Shown here piece after piece: positions 1 through 11,884 of a stretch of 64,000 bases of DNA (position 1 is its first letter; every line of letters starts with the position of its first letter). The stretch lies in contig OU862917.1 in assembly GCA_917880885.1 (NCBI GenBank), positions 54,420,727 to 54,484,726 on the forward strand, given 5' to 3'. The notes under the pieces are model-generated. The model was not told where the DNA came from. It saw only the letters and a program-made list of their open reading frames with translations, and ran no database searches. The translations under genes and the position numbers were made by a program. This DNA is from Limnephilus marmoratus (lineage: Eukaryota; Arthropoda; Insecta; Trichoptera; Limnephilidae).

Positions 1-275
1 CCTCAGGGCCTATGTCATCTTTGAGGATGCTGTGTGGAAGTTTTTTTTTAAGGAAAGGAAGGAGAGGAGAGTTCTGGGAAGGAAAAGGGTGGGTAGGAAT
101 CTGGAGTGCAGTATGTCCTGGTCATCCGCCTCCAAGACCTAGACAAACCTCACCCCATGAACCCGGACACCCCTGCTAAATCACCAAACGTAGCGAACCA
201 CTTGGGGTGACCTATGGCAGAGGTGTTGGTTATCCAATAAAGGTTCCCGGGGCGGCGGTACCCATTCCCGCCGCC
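1..275 (-). mobile_element. Dwarf-K element, short subtype
   Basis: Reads on the minus strand from the element's 5' end (rc of the block at 240-275, GGCGG-type hairpin and GGTACC) to its 3' region at base 1; the 3' tip lies outside the window. It carries the LINE-K 5' blocks (GGTCACCCCAAGTGGTTCG, then the GTTTGTC region) joined to the pyrimidine-rich 3' block. It lacks about 150 bp present in the long subtype, with the same internal junction as the copy at 20640-20949, so the two belong to one subfamily. No coding capacity. Confidence 0.85.
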
Positions 276-472
276 CAAATGTGGAGGATTTTTTTTTAGA
301 AAAGAAAGGAGAGGAAGTTCTGGGAAGGAAAAGATTATGAGGGGTGGGAAGGAATCTGGGGGTGGGGGTTTGAATCCATGCATCCCTCCCGCTGCGGTGC
401 AAGGCGATAATCCGAGAGAGTACTTCTGGAAAAGTCAAAGAGACTCCCTCAACCATTCTCTCCCGATTCGGC
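276..472 (-). mobile_element. Dwarf-K fragment
   Basis: A second minus-strand dwarf-K piece directly abutting the first. It holds the 3' polypurine block (on the plus strand GGAGAGGAAGTTCTGGGAAGG), the CACCGCAGCGGG-type block and the GACTCCCTCAACCA block, then breaks at the next copy. Both ends are missing. Confidence 0.75.
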
Positions 473-748
473 ATGCCTTTAGGGCCTGCTGGGATGCTGT
501 TTGGATGTCTTTCTAGGAAAGGAAGTTCTGAGATGGAAAAAAAGGTTCGATGGGTGGGTAGGAATCTGGTGGCAGTGTGTCCAATGACGAATGAATGAAT
601 CCATCCTTCCCACTGCGATGGGATGAGATAGTCTTTCTGGAGAGATCCAAAAGTTTCCCTCAACCAGTCCCTCCCGATCCCTCTTGCCACGCAGTTGGTG
701 GGCATAAGACGCATCCGCGCCCGGATAAACCTCACACGTGAACATGGG
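473..748 (-). mobile_element. Dwarf-K fragment, 5' part missing
   Basis: A third consecutive minus-strand dwarf-K piece, starting again at the GGGCCTgctgggatgctgt 3' block and running to the GGCATAAGACGCATCC and AAACCTCAC blocks near 745. It stops before the hairpin-bearing 5' end. Three copies in a row imply nested or serial insertion into the same family. Confidence 0.75.
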
Positions 749-2577
749 CGTTAAATTTATAGTAAAGATACATTAAAGTTACATTTTTTTCAATCAAAGT
801 TCATAATTTCACGTGTTTTGACAGTTTGACGGCCATGTTTTTTTTCTTTTAGTATAATTTGACGTATGGCGGAAGGTTCCGTATCAATCTAAATGAGCAC
901 AAATTATTTAAGTAACCCAAACTAAGAACCTATTTAGTGCATCTTTTTTCATCTCCTCCGACGAAAATAGTTTTCTTATAGTAATTAAGTTGAATTGAAG
1001 TGAATCCCTCCCTCCCAGGTAAGTATGGTCCTGTTTTCATCCATTTTTAGGCACCATCGCGTTCATTGGTCAAAACATTGTTCATATATTTTCGTATCGG
1101 TGATCAATGAACCGGTGTATGTAATTTTTAGCCATAAATTGTTTGTCTAGCTTGTAGTTTTTTTAGATTTTCGAAATGTATTATAAGTTTGCACAGCGCC
1201 CTTGAGGTGATTTTTCACAAAAACGGCGCTATATAAATCATCCAGATTTAAATGTCTGGGTTAAAATTTCCCCACAGGAAAAACTAAACCCTTTCACATA
1301 CTTCCCCAAATGATCATCTAGTCAATCCACGCTATGCAATTGCACTATATAAGTATTATAAATACAAAACAATACAAGAACAACATGTCAACCTACTAGA
1401 GACCAAATGGGAAAATAATTCACCGACTCCAGATATTTTCATATCAGAGGGTTCGGCTCTGTGGAATTCCTAATTGAACCTATAAATCCTACTGATCCCT
1501 CAATATAAATATTTAAAAAATCTTTTGTAATCCTACATGTATTTAAAATGACTGATTTTTGTATTTTTATATACAAATTCTTTGACAAATCTAATATGCT
1601 TAAATTTTGAATCAGATTCCTAGGTATTATGCCAGTAGCCGAAATAACAAAGGTAATATTTTTATAGTCCGAGAATGCCAAATTCTTTTAATCTCATTTC
1701 CTAAAACTGTGTATTTTCTTATTTTTTCAGAAACAGTTTTTTGAATATTACAGGAATTTGGAATAGCTACATCAATGATATAAGTTATTTTTTTAATTTT
1801 ATTATTTATTATTATTATTATAACTATCATTTTTATCTTGTAGCTTGTTGGACATACTTAATAGCGTGGGCCCAAAGATTTTCGCAGAATTTTACAATCA
1901 AAGACCTAGCGTCTCTCATAATTTTGTGTTAGACAACACGTCTCACAATCGTAGCAACTAGCAAGTGATCAGACTTTCGTTTTATAAATGAGCAGTTTGA
2001 TTCTTCTGCTAAGTATATTCGACCAAACACGTATAAATACAATATAAATACCTTTACACGTATAAATACAAAAAATGACTTTGTAATATCTTATGAATAA
2101 TAATTTAAAGCTAATAATAGCATAACATACACCAGATAGGTACAAGACGTAACCAAAATCAAATAGAAGGTCTCCTTATTAGGGTAGGTACCAGGGGTCC
2201 ATAAGATTGGGGTAGCCCCTACCTACTGCCTCCTACTAGCCAACCGCCCCCCGCATACTTTGCACAGATCTCTTTGGCTGGGCATTGTGCCTTTCTGATA
2301 AGAGGTTTATTTAGCGGAAAGGTTCCATGTTTGACGGGCGGGGGAGGGGAGAGGGGATGGTTTGGATTTAAGGAAGGAGGGGGGTGAGGTTGCGCAAATA
2401 AACCCCGGACAGTCGTATCCGGTTTTCTTTTGCATATCGCCAACAGATCGGCGAATAAGTAGTGAAAGAACACCATGTTTTTAATTCTTTCTGATTTGGT
2501 TTAAATTAATTTATGTTGCAAGAATTGTGATATTATATTGTAGGTATCTACTTACTAAGGGTAAACTTAAAATAATT
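749..2577. other. Anonymous AT-rich DNA
   Basis: No coding region supported. Visible items: a GCGCC...GGCGC pair near 1190-1230, an ATT/TTA microsatellite near 1795-1835, short repeats of a CACGTATAAATACAA unit at about 2025-2070, and a GC-rich patch at 2200-2420 with C-rich then G-rich stretches. Open frames here are short, low-complexity translations and I do not call them genes. Confidence 0.5.
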
Positions 2578-2708
2578 ATAATCTGCTCGTTCATAGACGG
2601 CGGTAAAATAATTATTTTATGAAAAAAATTACCATTCGTCTTAATATTTCAAAGAATAATTTGCGAAAAGGGTTTTCCGAACAAATTATCTATGAATGAG
2701 CAGATTAA
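2578..2708. mobile_element. Small palindromic MITE
   Basis: Inverted termini AATCTGCTCGTTCATAGA and TCTATGAATGAGCAGATT (one mismatch) enclose about 95 bp. Size and termini fit a non-autonomous DNA transposon; possible TA flanks. No coding capacity. Confidence 0.6.
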
Positions 2709-2814
2709 GAAGTATTTAAAGATTACTCTTAAGTAATACTAAATTCAGGCAATTTTTAATTTCCAACACATGCAGTGAGTAATGTAGCAATCATAACAAT
2801 GCAAGGAAATTAAA

Positions 2815-2935
2815 AGGCAATAAGAGTTTCTGGGTTTAAATCCCAGTTATCTTTTGTATATTTCTGTGTCTTGTTCTTTATAATATTTTCGTTTAAATTA
2901 TTAGTGTTATCTTCTTCTTCAATGATATATTACGT
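2815..2935 (+). mobile_element. Half of a tRNA-headed repeat (tFB type B)
   Basis: Contains a tRNA T-arm-like block (CTGGGTTTAAATCCCAG) followed by a body (ATCTTTTGTATATTTCTG, then TTTTCGTTTAAATTATTAG, GTTATCTTCTTC) that matches the right arm of the palindromic copy at 20947-21310. Only one arm is present here, which suggests a SINE-like monomer or a broken palindrome. Confidence 0.6.
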
Positions 2936-3635
2936 TATTGGGAATAACCTTCGAAAGTTATAAAAAACGACTCATTCTAATAAAATTGCAATATTTTATT
3001 CCACGGGTTCAAAATTGCTTAAAAACGCGTAAATTTTTCCCGATTGCGTCATGCTACGGTTAAATATTCCAGGGTTGGTCGGTGTGTGGGGGGTGAGGTG
3101 GGGGGGGGGGAGGGGTTGGGGATGGTTTATTTTTTGCCCCGAATTACGGAACTATCTATCCCTCGCCGGGGTCAGACGGACCCGCTTTCTCGGAATTCCT
3201 AAGTCGGGTCTAAAGTCGGCTCTGGCAGGGTCCGCTCGTAAATCCCGCTCGTAAAGATCGATTTTAATAAAATATAATATAGGGGACGCAGAGTGTTTTA
3301 TTACTGCGGCGGTTGACCGGTTTCGGGAAATGGGAATTCAAATCTTCTCGGAGAAAGTTCAAAAGAAAAGTTGTTGTTTCCCTCATCATCGTCCGTTTTT
3401 GTTTGAGTGAAACTTCTATAGCCCGGCTGTGATTTGTAATGGAAATGACGATTATTGTACCTGCGACGCATCAACTGCGCTCATTCTCCGCTTTCATTAT
3501 GATGTCACCTTTAATGGCTCCTATTAGTTGAGATGTGAAACGGAAATTACGCTTGGTCTACGCTCATTGGTCGCTTTGATTATGACCTCACTTTTGAAGT
3601 ATTGGTTGAGATTGTTTTGGTAAAGTTTCGCTTCT
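2936..3635. other. Intergenic, G-rich patch and imperfect tandem duplication
   Basis: A G-rich run lies at about 3068-3125. From about 3475 to 3630 two imperfect copies of an 80-90 bp unit occur in tandem, sharing CGCTCATT, CGCTTT.ATTATGA..TCAC and TTGAGAT. No gene recognised. Confidence 0.45.
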
Positions 3636-4079
3636 ACTTCTAGCTCCACATAGGAGGCCCTGAAAAAAAGAATTTTCCTCGGGCCTATGTCATCTTAGGG
3701 GATGCTGTGTGGACAGTATTCGTAAGGAAGAGAAGGATAGGAAGTTCTAGGAAGGAAAAAGATATGATGAGGGGTGGGTAAAAATCTGAGGGTCCGTATG
3801 TCCAGGAGTGACGAACGTATGTATCCATCCCTCCAACTGCGGTGGAAGGCAATGGGTCGAGAGAGTCCTGCTGGAAAAGTCAAAAGGCCTCCCTCGACCA
3901 GTGGCTCTCAATCCGGCTCACCACGCAGTAGCGCACATCTAGACAAACCTCACCCCATGAACCAGGGCAACTCTGCTAAGTCACCAAACATAGCAAACCA
4001 TTTGGGGTGACTTATGGCACGGGTGTTGGTTATCCAACAGATGGTTTCCGAGGCGGCGGTACTTATACCCGCCTCCCAA
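3636..4079 (-). mobile_element. Dwarf-K element, full-length long subtype
   Basis: Minus-strand copy complete at both ends: the 5' end at 4079 (rc TTTGGGAGGCGGG) and the 3' end at 3636-3700 (AGCTCCACATAGGAGGCCCTGA on the plus strand, part of the terminal hairpin, now degraded). About 444 bp. It preserves the order of blocks seen in LINE-K with the coding region removed. No A-tail remains. Confidence 0.88.
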
Positions 4080-5802
4080 ATTGCTTAATTAAATAAGTCA
4101 TCGAAGGATGAAGGATTCTGAAAAATATTGCAGTTGACTATTCATGTTATTAAACCAGTAGCAACGAAGACATATCCCTGAAGAATAATTAACGTGCGTT
4201 TCTTTCAAGTCACCTACCTTCTTTTTAATTTCAAATAGTGTGATGATTTTAATTGCGATGGATCGTAGGTATATTTATGTTACATTATAAAAAAACATTT
4301 ATTTAACTATTTTAAATGAAGACAGTAAACTTGGCAGTAAATGTCATTCATTGGGCAAAGAAAAGATGAATTCAAAAGTAATCCATTAACATGAAATGTG
4401 GAGTCACAAAGAACGGTTTTACAAGCACGATCTTGGTGGATACGCAATATGCAAAAAATAAACAAACAGTTCTGTGACCTAGTATTACTAATATAATCAA
4501 AGTGCATGAATGTTTTCAGTATTGAGTTAAGGATACAAAAGATCTTAAGGAGAAAGTTTTTTTAAGAGAAACAATAGGACCGGTTTGAATGTAATGGTAA
4601 ACAATAACACCAATTTTTATAGCAAAAATTATTCATCGTGAAACAGTGAAAGCATTAAGTCACTTTAAGTAAACCATAGTAAGGTGAGCATTGCTCACGA
4701 AAAATCGATTATATTTAAACAATAAACGTTGTTATAATTGATAATTATTTTTAACTGAAATGTTATTTGTATTTGAAAAAGTCACTTTTCTTCATGATCT
4801 TTGGAGGTTAGCAATAAGTGATCCATTTCCGAAATCAGAGTCAATAATCGCAATAGCTAGAGAAACAATCATTGCCTTACACTTTATTATTTCATTTATG
4901 TCTTATTTTCCCTGTATTACCGAATTTTTATAGTCTCATCGTAGGATCGCTTCTCCCATTTGAGTTTACATGCATAACTGTATAAATACACACATTTCTA
5001 TGTATCGAAGTGGTTCTCCGCAGTGGTCCAGCGCCAAGGGATGGTCTATATGAGATCATAAAAAGCACGTGTGGCCAGGAGGGAGGCTATAGGGAGGTAG
5101 GGGTAGCAACATCTACCTTTCTTGCGGGTGTAAGGGTGGTTTGGAAGGCTGTATTTTCCACCCCCGGCGTGTTCGACATGTGTAGCGGCTAGCTGGGGAA
5201 GGACAACCGCTATTTATGAATAGGATCAGAGGGAGTAAAATAAGTTTATCGTATTATATAGGTAAGAGAAAATTCGTAATACTTAATAAAAAAATATTAA
5301 ATATATATGATACTGATTTTGTAGAGCAATTCAGTGACATAGTTTAATTTAGTTAGTAAAGTTGTTGGGGGAATTTATCGCTTCGATAAGTCTGTGGCAG
5401 ATTTTCCGACATAAGTTTGATATTATTATTGGAAAAGTGTTATAAAGTTTATTACCACGGATAAACACGAACAATAATGATTTTTCTACACTTTTTTACG
5501 ATAACGTCTGTAACGCAAATACATCTTGATAGGTCAACAATCAGTTTCGAAGTGTTTATTGCTTCAAACTAAAGCGAGATCTAAATAGCCAGATACCCAT
5601 CTCATCACAATTAATTCCACCACTACCATTCAATTTCCGATGCAATTGTCTCACTGGATTTGGAGAATGGAATTCATGCACTCAATACGCATAAAAAAAT
5701 CCCTCTAAAAAACATTTTTAAATTATCTATTTTTCCCTTTTTATCAGAAATTTTATTCCCTTTTTATTCCCTTCTTTATCAGAAAATACTTTTCTTAACA
5801 TT
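4080..5802. other. Anonymous AT-rich DNA
   Basis: No repeat family or gene recognised. A GC-richer patch at about 5010-5215 is the only compositional change. Short open frames here have no recognisable motif. Confidence 0.45.
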
Positions 5803-6042
5803 AGCTCCACGAAGCCATGTGGAAAGCAATTCCTCTCAGGGCCTATGCCATCTTTGGGGATATTGTGTGGAGGATCTTTTTAGGAAAGGAAGGAGAGGAA
5901 GTTCGTAAGGAAAAAGTCCAACCCATGAATCCGTTCTACCCTGCTAAGTCACCAAAACGTAGCGAACCACTTGGGGTGACCTGTAGCAGAGGTGTTGTAA
6001 TCCAATCAATGGTTCCTGGGGCGACGTAGCCGCCTCTTAAGT
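5803..6042 (-). mobile_element. Dwarf-K element, internally shortened
   Basis: Both ends recognisable: 3' end block (plus strand ATTAGCTCCAC, CTCAGGGCCTATG, GGGGAT, TGTGTGGAGGATC) and 5' end block near 6020-6042 (GGGGCGACGTAGCCGCCTC). The centre is deleted between the GGAAAAAG block and CCCATGAA. The deletion differs from the 1-275 subtype, so it arose independently. Confidence 0.8.
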
Positions 6043-6103
6043 TGATTGTTGACAAATTAAGTATATATACAAATGTTGACGAACAGTGATAAATGAATTC
6101 ATC

Positions 6104-6507
6104 GTCGGCCGGCATAGTCCAGCGGTAAGGCTCTTGACTAGCACTCCGAAGGTCGCGGGATCGAATCCCGGCGTGGCAAATAAATTTTATTTGATTAGTT
6201 TGTGTTATTTTACAATTTATTCATTTAAAATAATATATAGTATATTTACGGCACGTTCCAGAGTGGAAGATACTCTCAGTATCGCACTGGTGAAAGACCA
6301 CCATTCAGAATTGAAACGTTGCTTGAATTGGCTTTAGCCTTGATTGGTGACCAGAGCTGAATAGCAGGTACTTCTCCAACTTCCTCTTCCCTATCTCCTT
6401 CCCTTCCCCACTATCTTCAGCCTCACAACATACCCCAATTGGGGATGCCATAGTGCCACTGGCACCAGACGGGAGCTGTTGGGACTCTTGTGCGGTATCA
6501 TGTAAAA
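6104..6507 (+). mobile_element. SINE-A, full-length copy
   Basis: A tRNA-derived head at 6110-6180 has an A-box-like TAGTCCAGCGGTAAGG and a B-box GGATCGAATCC, so RNA polymerase III transcription is expected. The body contains TAAATTTTATTTGATTAGT, GGAAGATACTCTCAGTATCG, ACCACCATTCAGAATTGAAA, GGCTTTAGCC and AATTGGGGATGCCATAG, and ends at TGCGGTAT followed by an A-rich tail. Seven other copies or fragments occur in the window. Confidence 0.85.
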
Positions 6508-7306
6508 AACACAAATTAAAGAAATAAGGTACATGTTAAATAGGATTTTTACTAAAAAGAGATTAAAAATATTTTTCCACAGAAGCAATCGTTTGTGGTC
6601 AGAAGATGAGTGTACATTATTGCAGTATTTAATCACAAATTAATAATATACCTACATGCATGTATATGTGCTGAAGTATTTCAGTAAGAAAGTAATAAAA
6701 TATACGTATGGTAAATTATACAATTTGCAGTCTTTGTTTCGATTCAGTGCCAACTTAAGAATGATTGAATATTAAAGAATTAGTATTCTTAATAGTTCAA
6801 ATAGCCACGGGTGGACGGTTCGTGTATTTGTATTTAAATGAATAACCATTGAGCTGGGCACAAGATGCTCGCTGGGAGGCCAGGAGGGGAGGAGAGGGCG
6901 GTTTGGGAAGGGGTAGCCACCACAGGAGAGAGGACGGGGGGTGGAGAGGGTCATGCATATGGTGCGACTGCTGGTCAGAGGGTAAATCACTGCAGAAATT
7001 ATAATAATATTAAGAAATTTTTTAATAAAATAATATTCTTTCCGATCTCGGTTGGCTATCAAGAGACAATTCACGGATCTGCAGACGCACAAGTCATATT
7101 ATTTTTACATTTACGTAGGTATATAAACAAATTCCGAATTTAATATTCTTAAATTACTACTGTTAAAAACAGTTATCCCAGAAATACGTGTTGAAGCTGT
7201 TTTTTTGTTATCACATCCTGTAAGGTGTGGAAAAAGATTACATTTAGAGATTTTGCCATTACCTCATAATTCAAATCTTAGTCCTGACTTAGGTAGACAT
7301 TAGGCT
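6508..7306. other. Anonymous AT-rich DNA
   Basis: No gene recognised. A G-rich patch near 6865-6950 interrupts AT-rich sequence. Confidence 0.4.
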
Positions 7307-8353
7307 GATCGCGCACTAGGCAGTCAGGCTGCGGCAGCCAACATGGTCTTTGGTGAATCCAATAACATTTGTTTTTATCGTTTTGGTTTAAGAAATAAAT
7401 AATAACTGCATCGGCCGTCTCGAGGCAGGGATCATTGGAGGACTTACCACATACCCGCCCTGGTATAGGTAACAGATGGTTACCCCTTCAAGGCTCTTGC
7501 AAGGACTCTAATTTTTTTTGTATAAAAACTGCTCTACATTTAATAAATGATACTAGACCTCCATTGCCCTCGCACACGTTGTTAGGTAGCAGTATGCAAG
7601 TGCTACTATGTACGGTTGTTAGTAATTATAAAGAAAATCTTACCTGGACCTCTTTTAGGTTAAGGGATGAAATAACAATAAAGAGAAAAAAAATATGTAG
7701 GCAGTATGCCTACCCTATCATATTTATGTACGTAAAGCACTAAGCAAATTTCAAACAATGAAATAGCAATCATGGTAGACAGTAGATCCAGGGCAGGGCA
7801 GGCAGGGATCAGTGCGAACTGGTGCTATTCATTTTGGGAGGAGGGTATGGGTACCGCCGACCCGGGCACCACTTATTGGATAACCAACACCCCGGCCATA
7901 AGTCACCCGTTAAATCACCAAACGTAGTGGTTCGCTACGTTTGGTGATTTAGAAGAGGTGCGCGGGTTCATGGGGTGAGATTTGTCCGACCAACTGCGTG
8001 GCAGGACAGATAGGGAGGGACTAGATAGGGGAGACCTTTTAACCTCTCCAGCAGGGCTCTCTCGGAACATCGCCTTGCAACCGCAGTGGGAGGGATGGAT
8101 TCATTCGTCCGTCATTCCTGGACACACTGACCACGAGATTTCTACCCGTACCTCGTACCCTTTTCCTTCCTAGGTCTTCCTAAAAAGACCCTCCACACAT
8201 TTATATAATTTTTAATTATTTTCTCCAGAGCCTTCTGTGTGGAGCTAATGTAAAAAAATACTGTGTCTATTATTATTGATTGTTACACTGGCTGCAAGGA
8301 ATCGATTTTCTAAATTGGCTGCCGCAGCCAGCCTGACTTGATCGCCGTCAGTA
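7307..8353. mobile_element. Possible terminal-inverted-repeat transposon, non-autonomous
   Basis: The left end (CTGATCGCGCACTAG, AGTCAGGCTGCGGCAGCCAA at about 7311-7343) recurs inverted at the right end (TTGGCTGCCGCAGCCAGCCTGACT, GATCG, CGTCAG, about 8316-8353). A dwarf-K copy (7832-8258) sits inside. The interior has no transposase I can see. Exact termini and target duplication are not clear. Confidence 0.5.
7832..8258 (+). mobile_element. Dwarf-K element, full-length with a rewritten hairpin
   Basis: Plus-strand full-length copy from TTTTGGGAGGAGGGTATGGG to TGTGTGGAGCTAATGTAAAAAAA, keeping a short A-tail. The conserved 5' hairpin is altered: at 7911-7927 the left arm has become the exact reverse complement of the right arm (7935-7951, CTACGTTTGGTGATTTA). 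Other copies have a shorter, imperfect left arm. Confidence 0.88.
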
Positions 8354-9477
8354 CAAGATGTTCACTGTTAAGTATTTACCGAAGATAAATTAGAAATTAA
8401 GCTTGTAAATCGTCAAAAAATCTCACGGTAGCTGGACTTCATTTTCCTGCAGCTCAATTTTTTGTTTCAATCAAAGATTTCAAATGATTTTACTTTTATA
8501 TGCTTGCCATTGGTCTAGCGTTTTAAGGCTTCTAAACTACTAAATATTAACTAAAATTTTATGTACGACTCCAGTTATTCGCCCCTAATACAGTCCGAGC
8601 CCTCTCTTTGCCAATTTCCACAGAGTCCACCAATAAAGTATCTCTTTGTATCGGCCACGGAATCAATATCACTGCAAAGCAAGCGACCAGCGAACCAACG
8701 AACCAACGAACCGACTCATCGGCGTGGAAACGTTAATCCATAGACAAGAGATGTTGTTACATATAATAATATTATATTATTCTCATTTTATTTATTTATA
8801 TTAATATACGCCGATTCGGACATTTACAAAACATATAATATACATAACATTTTTGTGGAAAGCTTGAGGTAAAGTATGCTAATTAAATTATGTAGAACGT
8901 AGAACCCACGCAGAAGTACATGAGGCATGTATCTAATTTTTTGATAGAATTAAAAATAATTTTAGTTCGAGCAGGTAGTTCTTGCTGGTATATGAAAGGT
9001 GATTTAGCTTAGGTATTACTTATTCAGCTTGATTTTGGAGCAATGTTATCAGTGGCGTAGCGTGGGGGGAGGGGGCGGGGGTGGGGAGGGCGGCACTTTT
9101 ATGGGGGCCCGCAAAATTTTCACGATAAATAATAATATTATCTTAGAAAAATTTAAACCATTTCAAATCATTATTTGAAAATGTTCTACGATACTTTCGT
9201 TTACGAATCCAACTCTTATTTTTTATTATTTATTAAAAATATCAATAATTATATTTTTTTAAGTTGCTAGATATTACATTATAAAAACAAGTTGTTTTGC
9301 AAATAGTAAAAAAAAACATTAAAATTATACAGATTAAAGATAGAAAATACCTAGATATAATTAAACAAAAAATATACGAATATAATATTATTTTTTTAGA
9401 AAGAAAGACAAAAATTCCCGAAAATTGAAAATCTCCTACTACCACCACAGTAAGCGGAAAATGTTGCTTGTGTCGTG
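8354..9477. other. Intergenic with scraps
   Basis: Short tandem GCGAACCAAC-type units near 8690-8715, and a G-rich patch at about 9052-9115 beginning with GTGGCGTAGCGTGGGG, a phrase often seen in dispersed insect repeats. No gene recognised. Confidence 0.4.
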
Positions 9478-9560
9478 ATGGAGGTCTTAGCCAGCCGAGG
9501 AATCGAGGGACGCCAGGTGGAATGGTGGGACCCAAATGCCATGCCAACTCAGCCACTAAT
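9478..9560 (-). mobile_element. SINE-B fragment (tRNA-derived head)
   Basis: On the minus strand there is an A-box-like TGGCTGAGTTGG followed by CATGGCATTTGGGTCCCAC. The same phrase recurs at 52795-52862, also on the minus strand, with differing flanks. Two copies sharing a pol III A box suggest a second tRNA-derived SINE family. Confidence 0.5.
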
Positions 9561-10282
9561 CGGTTGAAATTCCGATCTGAAAAATATTAAAAAATATGCA
9601 TGCGTATGATCACAAAAAATAGCAAGTTCGTGGGCACATTTGTGACTTTTTTTAAAATGCATGAAAGTTTTACTTACATACATAATCCTTTTTGTTAAAT
9701 ATGTATTCATACATAATATTGTAGAAAAAAAATCCGAACTCTACTCCTCAGTCTGAAAAATACCCCAATTATGAATAACATAGTTGGGAACAGTTGGAAT
9801 TCTTAATTTACCGTGTTAACTTAAAACAACTTTACATCGAAAGAGAAAATGCGCAATAGAAAGGTTGATTCTAAATATTTATAAGAGATCCACCCCCTTT
9901 TACGGGGAGACTTTTAGATTTACAGATCTGGCTAAAATAGTCTCATATATTTTTTTGCGCATTCGCTTGGAATGGAATGCCCCATCAGATTTTATTTGAC
10001 AAACACAGAATGAAGTCACTCTCTGGGGTGTTTTGATTTTCAACGTCACTCTGAATCACGATTTTTTGTGAAAATATGCGTTTCAGGTTGGATGAATTTT
10101 ATTAATAAATCTATAAGAACATATTTTGTACTACTAAGTATTTATTTTGAAATTATTGTTCAAATTATATAAATACTAGGGTATAGACTTGTGAAAGATC
10201 ATTGAAAATTTAAAGAAGACAACTATGCTAACTGTTGCACCACGTATTGTAAGAATGGCTACACAAAATTATTATTTACTAG
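9561..10282. other. Anonymous AT-rich DNA
   Basis: Nothing recognised; AT-rich with short homopolymer runs. Confidence 0.4.
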
Positions 10283-10560
10283 CAGACCCGGCCACACGTG
10301 GCTGTGGCTAACGAAACACAACGCCATTACCCAACCTTTATGAAATCCACACCACCCGCTTGCCAGCTACCCGCTACCCGCTGCCTGAATTGAATATTTG
10401 AATTTCTCGACTTTTCTCTACTGTAATAAGCATGTGTTTTACATATAAACCTTCCTCTTGAATCACTATTTCTATTGGTGAAAACCGCACGAAAATCCGT
10501 TGTGTAGTTTAAAAGATCTATGCGCACATACATTTTGAGCGACTTCATTTTATACTGTGT
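10283..10560. repeat. Old dispersed insect repeat, possibly Helitron-like
   Basis: Contains phrases typical of dispersed arthropod repeats (AGCAGACCCGGCCA at the left; GAAAACCGCACGAAAATCCG near 10475; a TTTTATACT end near 10550). No intact termini. Class assignment is by resemblance only. Confidence 0.35.
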
Positions 10561-11304
10561 AATGATGATGATGATGATTAGGTACGTATACTCAAAATCC
10601 AAGAATTACCTATTTTTGAATTTTAGATTGTTATCTAAGTCACAATTAAAGTTATATTGTTTAATACTAATAAATTATATTGTAATCGAAACGTAGATAT
10701 TAATACGGTACCATCTGCGTAGTTGAATTTCAGAACCCAGCTACGACTGCATGTCGGACTTCACGCTATACGCGCCGCGCCACAAATAATGAAATGACAT
10801 CTGTTTACGTGGAATTTCACACAAAGCTACTGTTATAATACGGTTTCGAATTCAAGAAATCGACACAAGATACTTCCGTCAGCAGGTCGGACGGGGACGA
10901 CTCCCCCTTAGGTTATTTAACTTTAACCCTTTAACTGCTACGAATTTGTGAATATGTAGTATCTCTTCGGATATTACATTTGACGTCATTGCTGTCTCCG
11001 TTACTTTGTCCCGGTGACTAGCTACAGTGGATCCGAGGAACGGGCTGTGTTTGGAATCAGTTCGTATTGGATCTAAAATGCTTATCAAAACTAACTGGGC
11101 GAAGCCGAACCAAAAGCCGCCCGCAGGGCCTAGCAGTAAAAACCTGCGGAGCGGGTTTTTAACAGATAGTTATTATTTATGGTTTGATCTGATCGTCTTC
11201 ATTAAAATTATCTGTGAATTGACTTCAGCTAGTGCTTTTCTGACATATTTCGGAGATGCGGTGCGGAGGCGTTTTTAAATAAAGAAAGGAGTTTACATAG
11301 ATTT
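10561..11304. other. Intergenic; nothing recognised
   Basis: ATG/GAT microsatellite at about 10561-10580; otherwise no repeat or gene recognised. The small open frame at 11027-11278 has no known motif. Confidence 0.4.
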
Positions 11305-11515
11305 TAAAGAGTCTAGATACTCTCAGTATCAACCTGTGATGCCACCACACAGAATCAGTTGCTTGAAATGGCTTTAGCCGTGTTATCTCTTATCCCTCTC
11401 CAGTCCATTCAGCCTTACAACCACACAACACACTCTAATTGGGGATGCCATAGTCCCACCGGCTCCAGATAGTTGGGATCAGTTGGAAACCTTGCACGGT
11501 ATTTACAAAATAAAT
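11305..11515 (+). mobile_element. SINE-A, 5'-truncated copy
   Basis: Begins in the body (GATACTCTCAGTATC) without the tRNA head; keeps CAGAATCAGTTGCTTGAAATGG, AATTGGGGATGCCATAG and CACGGTATTTACA and an A-rich (AAATAAATAAA) tail. Truncation at the 5' side is usual for retrotransposed copies. Confidence 0.78.
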
Positions 11516-11741
11516 AAATGAAGATAATCTTATCGAAGAAAATCTAATGAAAAGTTATGGTACGAAACTGTTTGATAATAGCTATTAAATAAGCAATTTA
11601 AATCAATGATTCAGTTCTGAAAGGCGCTGTCACCATTGCGATAATTATTTTCTTCAACACAATCTGAACGAAGTTTTCAGTAACCCAACGTGTTCTTAAA
11701 ATAACCAAATCCAAAACTTCACTTCACCACAATGCTAAAGT

Positions 11742-11884
11742 CTAGTCTTCACGGACGAACATGAAGTCACACGCCAGGCGACGAGCATTTTTGTATGCAC
11801 GTCTGTCGGACAGTTCCAACCACACGTACGGAAATGCTACTGCGATATTTTGCTCGGTCGAACATGTTCGTACGTGAATACTAG
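11742..11884. mobile_element. Small inverted-repeat element
   Basis: CTAGTCTTCACGGACGAACATG at the left is matched, with a few differences, by CATGTTCGTACGTGAATACTAG inverted at the right. About 143 bp in all, with no coding capacity; a MITE-like element. Confidence 0.5.

Noticed and set aside
1011..1030. CCCAGGTAAGT, a perfect-looking 5' splice site
   Set aside because: No coding exon before it and no plausible partner; one short consensus is expected by chance.
3068..3125. G-rich stretch as interstitial telomeric repeat
   Set aside because: Irregular G runs, no TTAGG array.
6110..6180. A tRNA gene
   Set aside because: It is the head of a repeated SINE whose body is present in many copies; structure is degraded.
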